From NCBI GenBank assembly GCA_023663525.1, contig JAMPHF010000002.1:64499-128498 (forward strand): a stretch of DNA of 64,000 nucleotides, read 5' to 3'. The position numbers were made by a program, and so were the translations under genes. The DNA comes from Bacteroides sp. GTDB lineage: Bacteria > Bacteroidota > Bacteroidia > Bacteroidales > Muribaculaceae. Below the pieces are notes generated by a model. The model was not told where the DNA came from and searched no databases. It saw nothing but the letters and a program-made list of their open reading frames with translations. Positions 43,098 to 51,941 of this stretch are shown here, piece by piece (the stretch's first letter is position 1; each line of letters starts with the position of its first letter).

Positions 43098-43128
43098 CAA
43101 ATTTACAGCCTTTTGGGGAAATAACAAA
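43098..43128 (-). promoter_or_regulatory. Promoter for phosphoglucomutase
   Basis: On the minus strand TTTG, 19 bases, TAAATTTG (43098-43105) matches the consensus. Predicted leader about 80 bases. Confidence 0.8.
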
Positions 43129-43239
43129 AAAATCTATCCAAAAATGTTAAATCTATGCATAAAATAGGTTAATCCACAAGGTAAGGGGCGGGAAAAATTT
43201 AAGCAATTGAATTTCGCGGTGTCATGTCAAAATATTTTT

Positions 43240-43271
43240 TTTGATTTTCTATCTTATTCTTTGTAATTTTG
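43240..43271 (+). promoter_or_regulatory. Promoter for aspS
   Basis: TTTG (43240-43243), 20 bases, TAATTTTG (43264-43271). The 370-base gap 43010-43379 otherwise holds only this and the divergent pgm promoter. Leader about 100 bases. Confidence 0.82.
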
Positions 43272-43379
43272 CAGTTTGAAGGGCAGTTGGCTCTGATGGG
43301 GTGAGGACTGAGGAGTCTTTGCCATCGGCCATTTACCAATCTGAATTAACCACATTATAATATAAAGCAAAGTTCTGCT

Positions 43380-45143
43380 ATGTATAGAACCAAGACATGC
43401 GGCGAACTCCGTCTCGGAGATGCCGGTCAGGAAGTGACACTTGCCGGCTGGGTACAGCGTGCCCGTAAGATGGGCGGCATGACCTTTGTAGACGTGCGTG
43501 ACCGCTACGGAATCACTCAAGTGGTGTTTAACGTCGAGAATGATGCGGCACTCTGTGAGGCGGCCAATCATCTCGGACGCGAATTTGTGGTGCAGGTGAC
43601 AGGCAAAGTCGCCGAGCGCACAAGCAAGAATCCCAACCTCCCCACCGGCGACATCGAAATCAACGCATCCGAGCTCAAGATTCTCAACCGAAGCGATGTG
43701 CCTCCGTTCACAATCGAGGATGACACCGACGGCGGTGACGATCTCCGCATGAAGTACCGCTACCTCGACCTTCGCCGAAACTGCGTGCGCGCCAACCTTG
43801 AGCTGCGCCACCGCATGGCTTTCGAGATCCGCCGCTACCTCGATTCCAAAGGCTTCCTTGAAGTCGAGACCCCGGTGCTGATCAAGTCAACCCCCGAGGG
43901 CGCACGAGATTTCGTGGTCCCCTCGCGCATGAATCCCGGAGAGTTCTATGCACTCCCGCAGTCACCGCAGACGTTCAAGCAGCTCCTCATGGTCAGCGGC
44001 TTCGACAGATATTTCCAGATTGTGAAATGCTTCCGCGATGAAGACCTCCGCGCCGACCGTCAGCCTGAGTTCACACAGATTGACTGCGAGATGTCATTCG
44101 TGGAGCAGGAGGATGTCCTCAACATGTTTGAGGGACTCGTGAAACACATATTTAAATATGTGAAGGATATCGACTTCACCGACCCCTTCCCCCGCATGAC
44201 ATGGGCAGACGCAATGCGCCTCTACGGCTCCGACAAGCCCGACACCCGTTTCGGCATGGAATTTGTCGAAATCAAGGACCTCACCGGCGGCAAAGGCTTT
44301 GCCGTGCTCGACGATGCAGAGTATGTCGGCGCGATTGTCGCTCCCGGATGCGCTGACTACACCCGCAAGCAGCTCGACCAACTGACAGAATTCGTGAAAC
44401 GTCCGCAAATCGGGGCCAAAGGCATGATGTGGGTCAAGATGGAGGCTGACGGTTCAATCAAATCATCCGTCTCCAAATTCTACACCGAGGACGACCTCCG
44501 CAAATGGGCTGACCGCTGCGGAGCAAAACCGGGCGACCTCATCCTCATCCTTGCCGGTCAGACCATGAAGACCCGCAAGCAACTGTGTGAGCTGCGCCTG
44601 GAGATGGGTTCCCGTCTCGGACTCCGCGACCCGCAGAAATTCTCCTGCCTCTGGGTCATCGACTTCCCCCTCTTTGAATGGGACGACGAGACACAGCGTT
44701 ACTACGCGATGCACCATCCCTTCACCTCACCCAACCCCGATGACATCCACCTGCTCGACAGCGACACCGGCGCGGTCCGCGCAACGGCCTACGACATGGT
44801 TGTCAACGGCAACGAGCTTGGCGGCGGCTCAATCCGCATCCATGAGGCAGAACTTCAGGACAAGATGTTCCGCCTGCTCGGTCTCAGCGAGGAGGACGCA
44901 CAGTACAAGTTCGGCTTCCTGATGAATGCTTTCAAGTATGGCGCACCCCCACACGGAGGTCTCGCTTTCGGCTTCGACCGCTTCGTCAGCATTCTCGCCG
45001 GCCTCGACTCGATCCGCGACGTAATCGCATTCCCGAAAAACAACTCCGGACGCGACGTGATGATCGACGCACCCTCGGCCATCGACGACTCTCAGCTCGA
45101 CGAGCTCTGCATACGCATCGACCTCAAGGACGATAAGAAATGA
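43380..45143 (+). CDS. aspS: Aspartyl-tRNA synthetase
   Basis: The 587-residue class IIb synthetase has an N-terminal OB-fold anticodon-binding domain (about 1-110), the catalytic core with motif 2 in [18 protein letters not shown], a bacterial GAD insertion domain, and motif 3 [13 protein letters not shown] near the C-terminus. Length is typical of bacterial AspRS. The next gene starts one base after its stop, so the two are translated together. Confidence 0.97.
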   Translation: MYRTKTCGELRLGDAGQEVTLAGWVQRARKMGGMTFVDVRDRYGITQVVFNVENDAALCEAANHLGREFVVQVTGKVAERTSKNPNLPTGDIEINASELKILNRSDVPPFTIEDDTDGGDDLRMKYRYLDLRRNCVRANLELRHRMAFEIRRYLDSKGFLEVETPVLIKSTPEGARDFVVPSRMNPGEFYALPQSPQTFKQLLMVSGFDRYFQIVKCFRDEDLRADRQPEFTQIDCEMSFVEQEDVLNMFEGLVKHIFKYVKDIDFTDPFPRMTWADAMRLYGSDKPDTRFGMEFVEIKDLTGGKGFAVLDDAEYVGAIVAPGCADYTRKQLDQLTEFVKRPQIGAKGMMWVKMEADGSIKSSVSKFYTEDDLRKWADRCGAKPGDLILILAGQTMKTRKQLCELRLEMGSRLGLRDPQKFSCLWVIDFPLFEWDDETQRYYAMHHPFTSPNPDDIHLLDSDTGAVRATAYDMVVNGNELGGGSIRIHEAELQDKMFRLLGLSEEDAQYKFGFLMNAFKYGAPPHGGLAFGFDRFVSILAGLDSIRDVIAFPKNNSGRDVMIDAPSAIDDSQLDELCIRIDLKDDKK

Positions 45144-45144
45144 C

Positions 45145-45963
45145 ATGCCGATGAGCGCGAAGCAAACCGTGACACTCGCCGATGTGGTCAACTGCATCGA
45201 AGACTTCGCCTCTCCCGGTCTGCAGGAGAAGTGGGACAACACAGGCTGGCAGCTATGCCCGCAGCCGGCAGACACACCCTGCACCGGGGTCATGCTCTGC
45301 CTTGACGTGACCCCGGAGATAGTCGCCGAGGCCAAGGCTGAGGGATGCAACCTCATCGTCTCACACCATCCTCTGCTATTCAAAGGACTCAAGCAAATCA
45401 CCGGCGCTTCACCTGTGGAGCGTGCGGTGATTTCCGCTATTTCCGAGGGTATAGCGGTCTATTCATCGCACACCGCCCTCGACTCAGCTTCCCACGGCGT
45501 GTCGCATAAACTTGGATCAATGCTCGGGCTTGAATCCATGCAGGTGCTTGCCCCGCAGCCCGGCAGCCCGACCACGGGACTCGGAGTGATCGGAGAATTC
45601 AGTCACCCCATGGACACAGACCGTTTCATCAGTCTCGTCAAAGAGGTCTATGGAGCGGAAGTGGTGAGAGTATCCGCCGGTCCGGCGGGTCTTGACGGCA
45701 TCCGGCGTGTGGCTCTCTGCAGCGGTTCAGGCGGTGAGTTCATCTCCACAGCGATAGCCCTCGGTGCGGACGCATATATCACTTCCGACACACGCTATCA
45801 CGACTTCGTGGACTTCGGCAAAGCGATAGTGATGGTGGACACAGGCCATTTTGAGAGCGAAATCTGCACTAAGTCAATTTTTTCGGGCATAATTTCAGAA
45901 AAATTTCCTACCTTTGCAGTCCGGCAGTCGCGTGCCGAACACAACCCGGTGCGCTACGTATAG
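45145..45963 (+). CDS. Nif3-like dinuclear metal-centre protein
   Basis: The 272-residue protein is the short, single-domain Nif3/YbgI/DUF34 form. It has the metal-binding VSHHPLLFKGLK (about 70-81), YSSHTALD, and the late DTGHFESE. The family binds two metal ions; it has been annotated as GTP cyclohydrolase-like, but its physiological role is unclear. It begins one base after aspS and its 3' end carries a TAnnTTTG box (45909-45916) for the next gene. Confidence 0.9.
   Translation: MPMSAKQTVTLADVVNCIEDFASPGLQEKWDNTGWQLCPQPADTPCTGVMLCLDVTPEIVAEAKAEGCNLIVSHHPLLFKGLKQITGASPVERAVISAISEGIAVYSSHTALDSASHGVSHKLGSMLGLESMQVLAPQPGSPTTGLGVIGEFSHPMDTDRFISLVKEVYGAEVVRVSAGPAGLDGIRRVALCSGSGGEFISTAIALGADAYITSDTRYHDFVDFGKAIVMVDTGHFESEICTKSIFSGIISEKFPTFAVRQSRAEHNPVRYV
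45909..45916 (+). promoter_or_regulatory. Possible internal promoter inside the Nif3-like gene
   Basis: TACCTTTG at the 3' end of the coding region, 81 bases before the zinc-ribbon gene; no convincing TTTG at -33. Confidence 0.4.
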
Positions 45964-45996
45964 ACGAAGGATTATAAAAATTCCACATACACATAT

Positions 45997-46770
45997 ATGG
46001 CGATAGAGCAAAATAAAACCGAACAGTCATTGTCAGTAGAGCAGCGTCTGCGCTCACTCTACGAGCTCCAGACCATTCTTTCAGAGATTGACCGCATCAA
46101 GACCATCCGTGGTGAACTTCCCGAGGAAGTGCGCGATCTCGAAGACCATATCGAAGGTCTCCACACACGTATCGACAAATTCACTGCTGAAATTGACGAT
46201 CTGCGCGTCAAGACGGCCAAGGAGAAAGCAAACATCGAGCAGGCTCAGGCACAAATTGCCACCTACAAGCAGCAGCTTGAGAATGTGCGCAACAATCGCG
46301 AGTTTGATTTGTTATCAAAAGAGGTAGAGTATCAGACTCTCGAAATCCAGCTATCCGAAAAGCGCATCAACCAGTATGCCCGCGAGATCGAGACCAAGAC
46401 CGCCGACATCAAAGCCGCTGAGGAGACTCTCGCTGACCGCAACCATATCCTCGTTGAGAAGCGTCACCAGCTTGAGGAGATTGTCTCAGAGACAAAGAAA
46501 GATGAGGAGCGTCTGCGCCTTCAGGCAAAAGAAATCGAGCCGAACATCGACACCCGCACTCTGACGGCCTTCAAGCGCATCCGCAAGAATGCCCGCAACG
46601 GTCTCGGCGTGGTCTACATCCAGCGCAACGCATGCGGAGGCTGCTTCAACCGCATCCCGCCGCAGAAGCAGATGGAGATCAAGATGCACAAGAAAATCAT
46701 CGTCTGCGAATATTGCGGACGCATCATGATCGACCCCGAACTGGCCGGAGTCACTGAAGGAGAGGCCTGA
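45997..46770 (+). CDS. Coiled-coil protein with C4 zinc ribbon
   Basis: The 257-residue protein is a long antiparallel coiled coil (about 15-195, rich in Glu, Lys and Gln) followed by a C-terminal zinc ribbon with four Cys, CGGC (about 211-214) and CEYCGRIMI (about 236-239). This is the zf-RING_7/CdsZ-type family, broad in bacteria and linked to nucleic acid or ribosome binding. It follows the Nif3-like gene, an arrangement seen in other bacteria, and precedes a SlyD-like PPIase. Confidence 0.9.
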   Translation: MAIEQNKTEQSLSVEQRLRSLYELQTILSEIDRIKTIRGELPEEVRDLEDHIEGLHTRIDKFTAEIDDLRVKTAKEKANIEQAQAQIATYKQQLENVRNNREFDLLSKEVEYQTLEIQLSEKRINQYAREIETKTADIKAAEETLADRNHILVEKRHQLEEIVSETKKDEERLRLQAKEIEPNIDTRTLTAFKRIRKNARNGLGVVYIQRNACGGCFNRIPPQKQMEIKMHKKIIVCEYCGRIMIDPELAGVTEGEA

Positions 46771-46822
46771 CCCCGCACACCGACAGTTTGACAACGACTA
46801 ACTAACTAAAAATACTTTGATT

Positions 46823-47395
46823 ATGGAAAAGATTCTCCCCGGCAAATATGTCGAAATAAGCTATGATCTCTATGAGATCGCACCAAACGGCACTGAAACA
46901 CTCGTCCACAATGTGGTCGATGAGGAACCTGAACGTTTCATCTTCGGAGTCACCAAGGGATTGATCCTCCCGCTCGAACGCGCTCTCGAAGGAATGGAGG
47001 CAGGTCAAAAATTCGATGTACCCGTAGCTGCCGGTGAGGGTTTTCCCTATAACCCCGACGATGTAGCCAAACTCGACAAGAACATCTTCATGGTTGACGG
47101 CAAATTCGATGCCGAAGCCGTGAAACCGGGTGCCTACATCCCAATGATGACCGGCGACGGATTCCGCATCACCGGCAAGGTCATTGAAGTCGGCAAAGAC
47201 CATGTGGTCATGGACTTCAACCATCCGCTTGTCGGCAAAGACCTCAGATTTAAAGGAAAGGTCGTGACCGTGCGCGACGCTACCCCCGAAGAACTCCATC
47301 CCTCATCATGCGGCGGTGGTTGTTGCGGTGGCGGCTGTGGCGACAACTCAGGTTGCGGCGGTGGCTCTTGCGGCTGCGACGGTTGCGGAGAATGA
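46823..47395 (+). CDS. SlyD-like FKBP peptidyl-prolyl isomerase with Cys-rich tail
   Basis: From the ATG at 46823 (an in-frame TTG two codons earlier is discounted) the protein has 190 residues. FKBP/IF domains lie at about 1-155 (YVEISYDLYE, ERFIFGVTKGLILPLERAL and AGEGFPYN). The last 30 residues are Gly and Cys only in large part (CGGGCCGGGCGDNSGCGGG) with about ten Cys. SlyD proteins fold nascent chains and supply nickel; the tail should bind metal. The 385-bp element begins 17 bases after its stop. Confidence 0.93.
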   Translation: MEKILPGKYVEISYDLYEIAPNGTETLVHNVVDEEPERFIFGVTKGLILPLERALEGMEAGQKFDVPVAAGEGFPYNPDDVAKLDKNIFMVDGKFDAEAVKPGAYIPMMTGDGFRITGKVIEVGKDHVVMDFNHPLVGKDLRFKGKVVTVRDATPEELHPSSCGGGCCGGGCGDNSGCGGGSCGCDGCGE

Positions 47396-47411
47396 TGGCG
47401 GCATCGTCTTA

Positions 47412-47796
47412 AGAGTGTGTCTCATAACAAAAGTTAAATCGAGGGTCCCGGATTTTCTTTCTCGACAAGCTCGAAAGCGGCAAGCCGATGAGGAGGGGAT
47501 TTTCCACTGCAGTTGAAGGAGTGTACTTCATGTACACGACTGAGACAAAGTGGAAAATACACCCAAAAGACGGGAGGCTAAGGTGACTTCTTTTACAGAT
47601 ATACTTAATGAATAAAATTAATGTTTAACAGCAAAATAGTGTTAAATAACAAATGATAAGGCAGCACGACACACTCTTTGGTGCTTTTCTTTCAACTCTT
47701 CGGTCGAGTGGCATGAGCCACACTCCCTCAGAGTTAAAAGAAAATCCCTAAAAGATTGCGTCGCCTCGGTTTAACTTTTGTTATGAGACACACTCT
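47412..47796. mobile_element. 385-bp inverted-repeat element, copy 2 (MITE-like)
   Basis: It is the same family and same length as 12689-13073. Ends are AGAGTGTGTCTC and GAGACACACTCT; one T/C mismatch lies 26 bases into the inverted repeat. The two arms match copy 1 closely while the AT-rich centre (about 47590-47660) differs. There is no transposase. The element lies between the SlyD-like gene and efp. Flanks read TTA on the left and AAC on the right, so no clear target duplication is visible. Confidence 0.87.
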
Positions 47797-47832
47797 AACT
47801 CTTAAACACAACAAATACACCATTACCAACAC

Positions 47833-48399
47833 ATGGCAACAACAGCTGACTTTAAAAACGGTATGTGCCTCGACATCGACGGCAACTACTTCTTTATCGT
47901 TGAATTCCTCCACGTGAAGCCCGGCAAAGGCCCCGCTTTCGTGCGTACAAAACTCAAGAATGTCAAGACCGGCCGCGTCATCGACAAGACCTGGAACTCA
48001 GGCGTGAAAGTCAATGAGGTCCGCATCGAGCGTCGTCCCTATCAGTATCTCTACAAAGATGATATGGGCTACAACTTCATGCACACCGAGACATTCGAGC
48101 AGGTAGCCCTCCCCGGCGAGAGCATCGACGGTGTTCAGTTCCTCAAGGAAGGTGACATCTGCGAGGCTATGGTGCACGCAGCATCCGAGACAATCCTCAC
48201 TTGCGAAATGCCAACAAGCGTAGTCCTCGAAATCACCTACACTGAACCCGGTATCAAGGGCGACACAGCCACCAACACCCTCAAGCCCGCAACTCTTGAG
48301 ACAGGTGCTGAAATCCGCGTCCCCCTTTTCTGCAACATCGGTGACAAGGTGCGCGTCGATACCCGCGATGGCTCATACGTTGAACGCATCAAAGAATAA
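47833..48399 (+). CDS. efp: Elongation factor P
   Basis: The 188-residue protein has the three beta-barrel domains of EF-P. The conserved loop [14 protein letters not shown] places Lys32 at the tip, the residue modified in many bacteria, and the C-terminal [19 protein letters not shown] is canonical. It relieves ribosome stalling at polyproline. The gene stands 36 bases after the 385-bp element, so its promoter is either in the element or just beyond it. Confidence 0.97.
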   Translation: MATTADFKNGMCLDIDGNYFFIVEFLHVKPGKGPAFVRTKLKNVKTGRVIDKTWNSGVKVNEVRIERRPYQYLYKDDMGYNFMHTETFEQVALPGESIDGVQFLKEGDICEAMVHAASETILTCEMPTSVVLEITYTEPGIKGDTATNTLKPATLETGAEIRVPLFCNIGDKVRVDTRDGSYVERIKE

Positions 48400-48469
48400 T
48401 CCACTGCCCGATAAGAAACAAAACCAAGGCTGCGGTCAGTAATGCCCGTGGCCTTTTGTATAGAAGGCT

Positions 48470-49675
48470 ATGAAGGTTACAAGAATTTCAGACCGCACCT
48501 ACTATATAGGTGTCAATGACCGCACTTCTCATCTATTTGAGGCGATGTGGCCGCTTCCTGCCGGAATCAGCTATAACTCATATCTCATCAACGGTGAGAC
48601 AAGCTCGGCAATCATTGATGGAGTCGAGGCTGCCTATGCCCTGCGTCAGATAGACCATATCAGCGAGCTAATAGGAGACCGCAAGCCCGACTACCTCATC
48701 ATCAACCACATGGAGCCCGACCATTCGGGAGCCATCCGCATACTGCGTGAGACCTATCCCGACATGACAATTGTCGGCAACGCCCAGACCCTCGCGATGG
48801 TCAAGGGTTTCTACGGCATAGACTCAAACACGCTCACCGTCAAAGACGGCGACACCCTGAAACTCGGCGAGTCAACCACCCTCCGCTTCACACTCACTCC
48901 AATGGTCCACTGGCCGGAGACAATGATGACATATCTTGAGGAGGAGAAGACCCTGTTCTCAGGCGACGCCTTCGGTTGTTTCGGCGCACTCAACGGCGCA
49001 GTCATCGACACCGACATGGATTCAGACCGATATTTCCCCGAGATGGTGCGCTATTACAGCAACATCGTCGGAAAATACGGTCAATTCGTGCAACGCGCTA
49101 TCAAAAAATTTGATGACGTGAAGATCACTACCATCTGCCCGACACACGGCCCGGTGTGGCGCAGAAGGCTGACCGAAGTCGTCGGTCTCTATGACACTCT
49201 GAGCCTCTACAATCCGATTGACAACGGTGTCACAATCGTCTACGGCTCAATGTATGGCAACACCGAGACTCTTGCCGAGACAGCAGCAGAAGAACTCGCG
49301 GCAAACGGCATACGCGACATAGCCGTCCACAATGCTTCCACATCCAACCTCAGCGACATTCTCGCCGACGTGTTCCGCCACCGTGGACTCATCATCGCTT
49401 CCCCGACATATTCCAACACATTGTTCCCGCCGATACGCAATGTGATGGAAGCACTGGTCACCCGTGGTGTTAAAAATCGTGAAATCGTCATCTTTGGCTC
49501 GTGCACATGGTCGCAGCAAGCTGTTAAGATAATGTCAGGCTATGTCGATGCGCTGAAAACCGGATGCATCACCGAGCCGATAGCAATCAAACATGCCCCG
49601 ACACCCGAACAGCTCGCCCAATGCCGCGAGGCAGCCTCAAAGCTCGCCCACATATTGACCGGCAACGCTGAGTAG
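48470..49675 (+). CDS. A-type flavodiiron protein (FprA family)
   Basis: The 401-residue protein has an N-terminal metallo-beta-lactamase-like diiron domain (HMEPDHSG near residue 80, HWPETMMTY, FSGDAFGCFG) and a C-terminal flavodoxin domain (VYGSMYGNTETLAETAAEEL, then SPTYSNTLFPP). Such proteins reduce O2 to water or NO to N2O and protect anaerobes. There is no fused rubredoxin. It is preceded by a short imperfect hairpin (about 48426-48456) between efp and this gene. Confidence 0.94.
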   Translation: MKVTRISDRTYYIGVNDRTSHLFEAMWPLPAGISYNSYLINGETSSAIIDGVEAAYALRQIDHISELIGDRKPDYLIINHMEPDHSGAIRILRETYPDMTIVGNAQTLAMVKGFYGIDSNTLTVKDGDTLKLGESTTLRFTLTPMVHWPETMMTYLEEEKTLFSGDAFGCFGALNGAVIDTDMDSDRYFPEMVRYYSNIVGKYGQFVQRAIKKFDDVKITTICPTHGPVWRRRLTEVVGLYDTLSLYNPIDNGVTIVYGSMYGNTETLAETAAEELAANGIRDIAVHNASTSNLSDILADVFRHRGLIIASPTYSNTLFPPIRNVMEALVTRGVKNREIVIFGSCTWSQQAVKIMSGYVDALKTGCITEPIAIKHAPTPEQLAQCREAASKLAHILTGNAE

Positions 49676-49726
49676 TCTTTCGGGGACAGTTCAGTCAACA
49701 GTGATTCCACATCAAAACCTTCAGCC

Positions 49727-50320
49727 ATGTCATCATCCCAGCCTCCTCTGGAACGTCATCCCTTTCCGCCGTTCATCCCCCGCAACGCGAAAGTGTTGAT
49801 AATGGGTACATTTCCACCGAAACCGATCCGATGGTCAATGGAGTTTTACTACCCCAACAAGACCAATGATTTCTGGAAAGTGATGGGAATAATTTTCTAT
49901 GATGACATGAATCACTTCAAACTTCCTGACGGAACTTTTGACGAACAGGCCATCAGGAAATTCCTCAGTGAGAAAGGTATTGCACTCCACGACACCGGAG
50001 CCGCCATCAGACGGCTCAAGGACAACGCCTCCGATAAATTCCTGGAGATTGTCGAGCCGGTGGATCTAAAATCGCTGCTCAACAAAATGCCCGACTGCCG
50101 CTACATTGCCACGACCGGCGAAAAAGCCGCCGGAGTGATAGCCATGCTGACATCATCGCAGCTCCCGAAGATAGGGGAATGGATTGATGTCCGCTGGCCC
50201 GATGATGGCCGTATGCTCGAAATCACCCGTATGCCGTCCACTTCCCGGGCATATCCACTGGCGGTGGAGAAGAAAGCCGACGCTTACCGGGAACTTTTCA
50301 AAAGAGCCGGAATCATTTGA
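49727..50320 (+). CDS. Uracil-DNA glycosylase superfamily protein
   Basis: The 197-residue protein has the superfamily pattern LIMGTFPPKPIR (motif 1 equivalent, about 26-37), YYPNKTNDFWKVMG, KGIALHDTG, and a late MPSTSRAYP in place of the classic H-P-S block. It resembles the branch annotated as uracil-DNA glycosylase family in Bacteroidetes and probably excises deaminated bases. Because the catalytic motif 1 differs from GQDPYH, substrate is uncertain. A very strong terminator follows. Confidence 0.8.
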   Translation: MSSSQPPLERHPFPPFIPRNAKVLIMGTFPPKPIRWSMEFYYPNKTNDFWKVMGIIFYDDMNHFKLPDGTFDEQAIRKFLSEKGIALHDTGAAIRRLKDNASDKFLEIVEPVDLKSLLNKMPDCRYIATTGEKAAGVIAMLTSSQLPKIGEWIDVRWPDDGRMLEITRMPSTSRAYPLAVEKKADAYRELFKRAGII

Positions 50321-50345
50321 AAGTTCGCATCTGACGGACACAATA

Positions 50346-50404
50346 AAATGCGGTCACGCAATCCACACGCCATGAATATTATGGTGGATTGCGTGACCGC
50401 ATTT
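50346..50404 (+). terminator. 21-bp perfect hairpin terminator
   Basis: A 21-bp uninterrupted stem (50346-50366 with 50384-50404) with a 17-base loop that has a further CAT/ATG pair. It ends in ATTT just after the UDG-like gene. Confidence 0.85.
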
Positions 50405-50422
50405 GCGCATCCCATAGCTAAT

Positions 50423-50453
50423 TTTGATTTTAGTTCTTAAATGTGTAATTTTG
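50423..50453 (+). promoter_or_regulatory. Promoter for the DedA gene
   Basis: TTTG (50423-50426), 19 bases, TAATTTTG (50446-50453), a consensus promoter with a leader of about 75 bases. Confidence 0.82.
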
Positions 50454-50536
50454 CAGTGTGAACAAAAGGATTATGCCCGGCATTATAGTTATGGTGTAAA
50501 CCTATGTAACACAAACCATCAAAAAATTCAAACAAA

Positions 50537-51223
50537 ATGCTCGATTTCCTACCGCTTTTGGCCATTTTTGACCCGGCCGGTATAATGGCTAAGTTTCTTG
50601 TGGCCGATCCGATGACGGTCTATCTTCTCGTACTCGGATTTATGATTGTCGAAAGTTCGTTCATTCCCTTCCCTTCTGAAGTCATAGTCCCCCCCGCAGC
50701 ATATCTCGCCTGCACGAAAGGCGATGTCGATATTTACGCCGTGATCGGACTCGCCACACTCGGTGCCATAATCGGGGCACTCATCAACTACTATCTGTCA
50801 ATATGGATAGGCCGTCCGATTGTCTACAGATTCGCCAACAGCCGTATGGGTCATGCCTGCCTTATCGACGAGGAAAAAGTGCGCCACGCCGAGGATTATT
50901 TTGACAAACACGGTGCAATCTCCACCTTCATCGGACGTCTCATCCCGGCGGTCAGACAACTGATCTCAATTCCGGCAGGTCTGGCGAGAATGAATGTGGG
51001 CAAGTTCATCCTGTTCACCGGTCTCGGCGCATTGACATGGAACATCGTCCTCGGCGCACTCGGCTATTGGCTCGGCAAAGCCGTGCCTCAGGACCAGCTC
51101 TACGCAAAAGTCGAGGAATACAATGACTATCTCACCTACATAGGGATAGGGATCGGTGTCATCTGTCTCGGCGTGATTCTGTGGAATGCCTTCAAACCAC
51201 GTCCCAAATCCCCGACCGCATAA
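50537..51223 (+). CDS. DedA-family membrane protein
   Basis: The 228-residue protein has several hydrophobic segments and the DedA signatures ESSFIPFPSEVIVPPAAYLA and GRLIPAVRQLISIPAGLARM. DedA proteins include flippases for undecaprenyl phosphate or phosphatidylethanolamine. It starts behind an exact promoter and is followed by rpe 67 bases later. The specific lipid cannot be told. Confidence 0.92.
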   Translation: MLDFLPLLAIFDPAGIMAKFLVADPMTVYLLVLGFMIVESSFIPFPSEVIVPPAAYLACTKGDVDIYAVIGLATLGAIIGALINYYLSIWIGRPIVYRFANSRMGHACLIDEEKVRHAEDYFDKHGAISTFIGRLIPAVRQLISIPAGLARMNVGKFILFTGLGALTWNIVLGALGYWLGKAVPQDQLYAKVEEYNDYLTYIGIGIGVICLGVILWNAFKPRPKSPTA

Positions 51224-51290
51224 CCCCGCCGCTGCGCCCACAGTTCTTCAATCCATAGCCATACATCCCCTACACAAAGCCAACAGAACC

Positions 51291-51941
51291 ATGATACAGG
51301 TAGCTCCATCACTTCTCTCAGCAGATTTCGCCCGTCTGGGCGATGCCGTGACAATGGTCAACACAAGCCGCGCATCGATGATCCATATCGATGTCATGGA
51401 CGGCATGTTTGTCCCCAACATCACAATCGGATTCCCGGTCATCAAAGCCATCAGCACCATTGCTGAAAAGCCTCTCGATGTTCACATGATGGTGATGGAC
51501 CCCGGACGATATGTCGGACGCGTCAGGGATGCAGGAGCAACCATCATGAACGTGCATTGGGAAGCCTGCACTCATCTTGACCGTGTGATCCACGAAATCA
51601 AGGACGCGGGAATACGTCCGGCGGTGACACTCAATCCCGCCACCCCGGTAATGCTTCTGCGCGACATCATCCGCGAGCTCGACATGGTGCTCCTCATGAG
51701 TGTCAACCCCGGTTTCGGCGGTCAGAGCTTCATCGTCAACACTCTCCGCAAGGTGCGCGAACTGCGCGAGCTGATAGCCGAGACAGGCTCAAGAGCCGTG
51801 ATCGAGATTGACGGTGGCGTGAACATGACCACCGCGCCCTCACTGATTGAAGCCGGGGCTGACATACTCGTGGCCGGAAGCTACGTTTTCGGTGCGGATG
51901 ACCCACACAAAGCTATTGCTGACCTCATTGATCTCGGATAA
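51291..51941 (+). CDS. rpe: Ribulose-phosphate 3-epimerase
   Basis: From the ATG at 51291 the protein has 216 residues, the normal length; the frame extends 35 codons upstream into dedA and that extension is spurious. TIM-barrel blocks are APSLLSADFARLG, IDVMDGMFVPNITIG with metal-binding His/Asp, and MSVNPGFGGQSFI, and the closing EIDGGVN. It interconverts ribulose- and xylulose-5-phosphate. Its TAA overlaps the ATG of queA by one base. Confidence 0.97.
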   Translation: MIQVAPSLLSADFARLGDAVTMVNTSRASMIHIDVMDGMFVPNITIGFPVIKAISTIAEKPLDVHMMVMDPGRYVGRVRDAGATIMNVHWEACTHLDRVIHEIKDAGIRPAVTLNPATPVMLLRDIIRELDMVLLMSVNPGFGGQSFIVNTLRKVRELRELIAETGSRAVIEIDGGVNMTTAPSLIEAGADILVAGSYVFGADDPHKAIADLIDLG

